From: GCA-002840305 sp964394905
GTDB taxonomy: Bacteria > Patescibacteriota > Patescibacteriia > Patescibacteriales > UBA12465
Length of the DNA: 9,899 nt
Direction of reading: 5' to 3'
Assembly (NCBI GenBank): GCA_964394905.1
Contig: CAYMZF010000024.1
Location: forward strand, 1-9,899
Under the pieces are notes generated by a model that saw nothing but the letters and a program-made list of their open reading frames with translations, did no database searches and was not told the DNA's origin. The translations under genes were made by a program, and so were the position numbers. Below are positions 7,413 to 9,899 of the stretch, in pieces. Numbering within the stretch: position 1 is the stretch's first letter; every line of letters begins with the position of its first letter.

Positions 7413-7441
7413 ATAATATCATTTAAAAATGATAATTTCAA
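7413..7441 (-). promoter_or_regulatory. uvrB promoter with spacer palindrome
   Basis: On the minus strand, TTGAAA (7436-7441), a 17-nt spacer and TATTAT (7413-7418) each match the sigma-70 consensus at five of six positions. The -10 box ends 24 nt before the uvrB ATG. The spacer is filled by a perfect palindrome, TATCATTTAAAAATGATA (7417-7434), with 8-bp arms and a 2-bp centre, overlapping the first two bases of the -10 box. A repressor bound there would block polymerase. It does not match the GAAC-N4-GTTC Gram-positive LexA box or the E. coli SOS box. Confidence 0.55.
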
Positions 7442-7442
7442 T

Positions 7443-7470
7443 AAAAAAACCGTGTTTATTTAAACACGGT
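7443..7470 (-). terminator. Intrinsic terminator of the 145-aa gene
   Basis: Read on the minus strand this is a 9-bp perfect stem, ACCGTGTTT pairing with AAACACGGT (7449-7457 with 7462-7470), a 4-nt loop, and a run of six further U residues (7443-7448 are A on the plus strand). It lies 25 nt after the stop of the small basic protein and directly upstream of the uvrB promoter, so it separates uvrB from the genes to its right. The U-tract exists only in the leftward direction. Confidence 0.88.
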
Positions 7471-7494
7471 AATTATTTTATCAAAATAATAATA

Positions 7495-7932
7495 TTATAC
7501 TAAACAAAAAGATGTAAAGGCTAAATTAAAGGCATGCCACTCATCTTTGGAATTACAATATAATTTTTTATCCCGTTCAATTTTATTAAACTCTCTAATT
7601 AAATTATTGTAATTTCCGTTTTTATCGTTGTTGTCAAAAATAGACATTTTTCTTTTTATCATTCTTTGCTTCCTCTCTAATATTTCTATTTGTTTAGAAC
7701 AAGATGATAACATGGCTTTTCTGACAATTTCAGCAATTTTTTTTCTAAAATTTTCATCTATATTTAATATAGAATCAAAAGTATTTAAATCAACTAATTT
7801 TTTTCTGGTTTCTATAAAAATTGTTTTCCAAATAGTTCTACTTTTTTCAGAAATTACTTTAGAATTATTTTTTTCAAATAATCTTAATAATTTCAAAGAA
7901 AGTTCTGATGAGTTCTGGGCTACATTTTTCAT
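7495..7932 (-). CDS. Unrecognised small basic helical protein
   Basis: A 145-residue protein from the ATG at 7932; the frame stays open ten codons further upstream but holds no other ATG. I recognise no family. It has no signal peptide or membrane segment and is rich in Lys, Asn, Ile and Glu, with helices likely throughout. A charged stretch around 76-126 (QIEILERKQRMIKRKM and later FNKIERDKK) could form a coiled coil. The C-terminus changes character to an aromatic, hydrophobic end, EWHAFNLAFTSFCLV. Three cysteines (C78, C127, C143) are scattered. It seems to be a unit of its own: 84 nt with TATAAT-like boxes lie upstream and a strong terminator lies immediately downstream. The terminator's direction supports this strand over the hydrophobic antisense frame. 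Its composition is more Asn/Lys-rich than its neighbours, which could mean recent acquisition; that is weak evidence. Confidence 0.7.
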   Translation of the reverse strand: MKNVAQNSSELSLKLLRLFEKNNSKVISEKSRTIWKTIFIETRKKLVDLNTFDSILNIDENFRKKIAEIVRKAMLSSCSKQIEILERKQRMIKRKMSIFDNNDKNGNYNNLIREFNKIERDKKLYCNSKDEWHAFNLAFTSFCLV

Positions 7933-8016
7933 GGCTATATTTTTTATGATTAATATTTTAAAGAACTACTACGCCAATTAATGATTAACATTAACCGCAA
8001 ATTATTATATTATAAA
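7933..8016. promoter_or_regulatory. Spacer before the 145-aa gene with -10-like boxes and an inverted repeat
   Basis: On the minus strand, two TATAAT boxes occur at 8004-8009 and 8009-8014, without a convincing -35 partner. Downstream of them is the inverted repeat TTAATG-N5-CATTAA (7978-7994). No U-tract follows in either direction, so it is not an intrinsic terminator; it could be a protein-binding site. It probably drives the 145-aa gene. Confidence 0.3.
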
Positions 8017-8607
8017 CTAAATTAAAGAAAAAAGATAGGCTCCTAATACCGGTAAAAAAAGATTATCTAAACCAAAAAAGAAAACAACTTCAATAAAGGT
8101 TAAAAACAATGATATTAATAAATAAAAATTTAAAGAAAAAGAATTAAGTTGTCCTTTCATTAAAACAAGTAATATTAAGGTACATAGAAAAAAAGCCGAA
8201 GAACCTTCTAAACTTTTAGTATTACCGATTAATTTAAATTTAAAACGACCGAATAATCCTCCGCAAATATTAGCTAAAGCGTCAGAAAAACCCAAAACTA
8301 AAACACCAAATTGCCAAGCCCGAATTTCCCCTGACGGTAGAAAAATAATCGCCGAGATCATTACGCCTAAGGGATAAAAAACTTCACCCAAAGTTATTCT
8401 TCTGACTCTGTTTATAACAGGTAAAAAATGAAATATTTTGGCTACCAAGAAAATTAAAGCAAAAAGAATTGACAATAAAATTATATGATACAAAGACAAA
8501 ACATACGGAAAACAACAAATAATTATCGCCGCTATCATATGAACTATCTTGCGATTAATATTATCAACTTTTTGCCATTCAATATTTTTTTTAAAAGACG
8601 CCGTCAT
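8017..8607 (-). CDS. CTP-dependent lipid-alcohol kinase, dolichol/phytol kinase family
   Basis: A 196-residue polytopic membrane protein of the SEC59/DGK1/VTE5-like group, which phosphorylates membrane lipid alcohols (dolichol, phytol, diacylglycerol) using CTP and is often annotated as phosphatidate cytidylyltransferase. The family blocks appear in order: R19-K-x2-H23 before the first helix, GEVFYP (74-79), the signature GFSDALANICGG (106-117) with D109, K131-S-L-E134-GS, and a C-terminal GLDNLFLPVLGAY (179-191) equivalent to the family's DNL-x-x-P. About six or seven hydrophobic helices fill the rest. The size is normal for a bacterial member. The substrate cannot be told from sequence; in an organism with reduced lipid synthesis it may recycle diacylglycerol or a polyprenol carrier. 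It starts 4 nt after the alkD-like stop, so it is co-transcribed with that gene. The stop is TAG. Confidence 0.85.
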   Translation of the reverse strand: MTASFKKNIEWQKVDNINRKIVHMIAAIIICCFPYVLSLYHIILLSILFALIFLVAKIFHFLPVINRVRRITLGEVFYPLGVMISAIIFLPSGEIRAWQFGVLVLGFSDALANICGGLFGRFKFKLIGNTKSLEGSSAFFLCTLILLVLMKGQLNSFSLNFYLLISLFLTFIEVVFFFGLDNLFLPVLGAYLFSLI

Positions 8608-8611
8608 AAAA

Positions 8612-9322
8612 TTATTTAATTTTTAATAATCTTTGTCGTTGTTCTTCCGGAAATTTTTCAATAGCATACCGCAAAGTTGTTCGTGGCATTATTTTTATAT
8701 ATTTATTTATAAACTTTTCTAATCTAACTTTATCTCTTTTACCGGCTTCTCTTAGCATCCATCCGACCGCTTTATGCATTAAATCCTCTTTATTGTTTAA
8801 TAATATTTCGGCTAATTTGAAAGTATCGTCTAAATCATTGTTTTTTATAAAGTAATAAGTGGTCACCATCGCTATTCTCCGTGACCACATACTCTTAGCT
8901 TGAGCTAATTTATATAAAACTTTTCTATCTTTATCAAATAAATAAGAACCCAATAAATAACTGCAACTTAAATCAACTAAGTCCCAATTATTAATATTTT
9001 TTAAATTTTTTAAATAAAACTTAATTATTTGTTCTTTTTTGGTCTTACTGTCAGACTCATTATATTTTTGTATTAAAATTAGTAAAGCCACTAAACGAAA
9101 TTCATGCCATGGAGAATTTAATAATTTTTGAATATCAGTTAAAGACAAAACAGAAAATTCTTTAGCGATAGATCGTGATTTGCCCACAACAATACCTAAA
9201 AAAATATCCCCTTCTCCGTATTCACCTGTTCCGGTTTTAAAAAAGTGGGATAAAATTTTAGCTCGAGCCGGATCTTTTGTTTTCAGTAAGCGTTGTTCTA
9301 AAATTTCTAAATCAGATTTCAT
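8612..9322 (-). CDS. DNA alkylation repair protein, AlkD-like HEAT-repeat glycosylase
   Basis: A 236-residue all-helical protein of the DNA_alkylation (AlkC/AlkD) family. Family members excise 3- and 7-alkylpurines while wrapping the DNA backbone with HEAT-like repeats rather than flipping the base into a deep pocket. Visible landmarks are FFKTGTGEYGEGDIFLGI (27-44), PWHEFRLVALL (71-81), NNWDLVDLS (111-119), MWSRRIAMV (145-153), HKAVGWMLREAGKRD (183-197) and PRTTLRYAIEKFP (213-225). By alignment from memory, the catalytic-cleft residues W109, D113, R148 and W187 of Bacillus cereus AlkD correspond to W113, D117, R149 and W188, so activity is expected. The length fits the family. The ATG at 9322 lies 28 nt after the upstream stop and 4 nt separate it from the lipid kinase. 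It adds base excision to the nucleotide excision genes of this window. Confidence 0.93.
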   Translation of the reverse strand: MKSDLEILEQRLLKTKDPARAKILSHFFKTGTGEYGEGDIFLGIVVGKSRSIAKEFSVLSLTDIQKLLNSPWHEFRLVALLILIQKYNESDSKTKKEQIIKFYLKNLKNINNWDLVDLSCSYLLGSYLFDKDRKVLYKLAQAKSMWSRRIAMVTTYYFIKNNDLDDTFKLAEILLNNKEDLMHKAVGWMLREAGKRDKVRLEKFINKYIKIMPRTTLRYAIEKFPEEQRQRLLKIK

Positions 9323-9350
9323 AATAAATTGATAAACAAATTTAATTATT

Positions 9351-9899
9351 TTATTTATAGATTACATTAATTCTATCAACTAAAATTGAACTGCGTTTTA
9401 TAAATCCGGGTTTAAAATTTAATTCGTAAGATTTTATATTACCAACACCATCCAAATAAGTCTTAATTTGTTTCTCGTTTAAATTAACTAAATGTTTAGT
9501 ATCAATAATCTTTTCTCCTTCACCTAAAGCGGTTTTAGCCGAAAAATCAACTTTAATTTCAGCTAAAGATTTAACAGGATTATAACTCAATAAAGTATAA
9601 TTTAATTTATCGGCATCAACTTCGGATGATTCTTCGTCAAAATCAAGCAAAGATAATTTTTGTTTTATAATATTTACTACATCGGAAGAATTAACAGTAA
9701 TAACGTTTACGGTATTTTTAATTTTGACTTCAAAAGAATCAACTTCGTCTCCGACTTTTTGGCTGACTTCCACAGTTGAACTGGAAGAATTTAAACTAAA
9801 AATATTCTTTTTAGAAGAATCGATTTGATTAGTTTTATTTTCTGCTTCTTTAATTATTTCATCGTTTAAAGCGCTTATAGCTTTATCAATATCTTCTTG
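9351..9899 (-). CDS. C-terminal part of a probable baseplate-J-like protein, 5' end beyond the window
   Basis: The frame is open from the stop at 9351 to the right edge, giving 182 codons. A GTG at 9773 lies inside the frame and is not a likely start, because coding-like sequence (DIDKAISALNDEIIKEAENK) continues 42 codons further upstream. After a helical stretch and a Ser-rich turn (SLNSSSSTVEVSQKVGDEV), the rest looks like a beta/alpha domain. It has alternating strands (SFEVKIKNTVNVITV), a DVVNIIKQKL helix, and a C-terminal EKQIKTYLDGVGNIKSYELNF followed by a basic strand. This order, especially VGDEVDSF and the final 'helix, G-x-G, strand, basic strand' end, resembles the C-terminus of large CPR proteins that carry a baseplate J-like domain. 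That is a remembered resemblance, not a search result. It is the first visible gene of the operon containing the alkD-like gene. Confidence 0.6.
   Translation of the reverse strand, partial: QEDIDKAISALNDEIIKEAENKTNQIDSSKKNIFSLNSSSSTVEVSQKVGDEVDSFEVKIKNTVNVITVNSSDVVNIIKQKLSLLDFDEESSEVDADKLNYTLLSYNPVKSLAEIKVDFSAKTALGEGEKIIDTKHLVNLNEKQIKTYLDGVGNIKSYELNFKPGFIKRSSILVDRINVIYK

Noticed and set aside
7628..7981. 117-codon hydrophobic plus-strand frame
   Set aside because: It is the antisense of the Lys/Asn-rich 145-aa protein, whose strand is backed by a correctly oriented terminator.
9771..9773. GTG start for the rightmost gene
   Set aside because: Coding-like sequence continues in frame to the window edge, so the gene is only partly visible.
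133..9899. Recoding of TGA as in Gracilibacteria/Absconditabacteria
   Set aside because: No in-frame TGA interrupts any recognised gene, so the standard bacterial code explains everything visible.

Overview
The window is strongly AT-rich, compact bacterial chromosome with two 100-N assembly gaps (2692-2791 and 4342-4441). It looks like a scaffold from a Patescibacteria/CPR genome, probably Parcubacteria-like. The reasons are the low GC content, small tightly packed genes, shortened repair enzymes, no clear Shine-Dalgarno sequence before any visible start, and several uncharacterised membrane or helical families I associate with CPR. The lineage is an inference. All large frames are intact in the standard code. 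The visible stops are TAA or TAG, with no TGA.

Left part (1-4248, all minus strand): transcription runs leftwards through a membrane-anchored thioredoxin/DsbA-like protein (CPHC motif), a four-helix membrane protein with two extracytoplasmic cysteine pairs, an unrecognised helical protein cut by gap 1, uvrA, and the first 37 codons of a membrane protein leaving the window. Visible spacings are 7, 20 and 21 nt, so this is probably one operon. The first two genes look like a small DsbA/DsbB-style disulfide relay.

Middle (4249-7470): a divergent intergenic region runs into gap 2, which also hides the 5' end of a plus-strand PspC-domain membrane protein. That gene converges on minus-strand uvrB with only 3 nt between the stop codons. 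uvrB has its own good sigma-70-type promoter with a perfect 18-bp palindrome in the spacer.

Right part (7443-9899, minus strand): a protein with features of CPR baseplate-J-like proteins enters from the right edge. It is followed by an AlkD-type DNA alkylation repair protein, a CTP-dependent lipid-alcohol kinase (dolichol/phytol kinase family), and a small unrecognised basic protein that ends in a clear intrinsic terminator.

DNA repair is the main theme (UvrA, UvrB, AlkD). Both excision proteins are trimmed: UvrA lacks the insertion domain and one ligand of zinc finger 1, and UvrB lacks the C-terminal UVR domain that normally contacts UvrC. I see no rRNA, tRNA, CRISPR array, insertion sequence or phage-integration signal.
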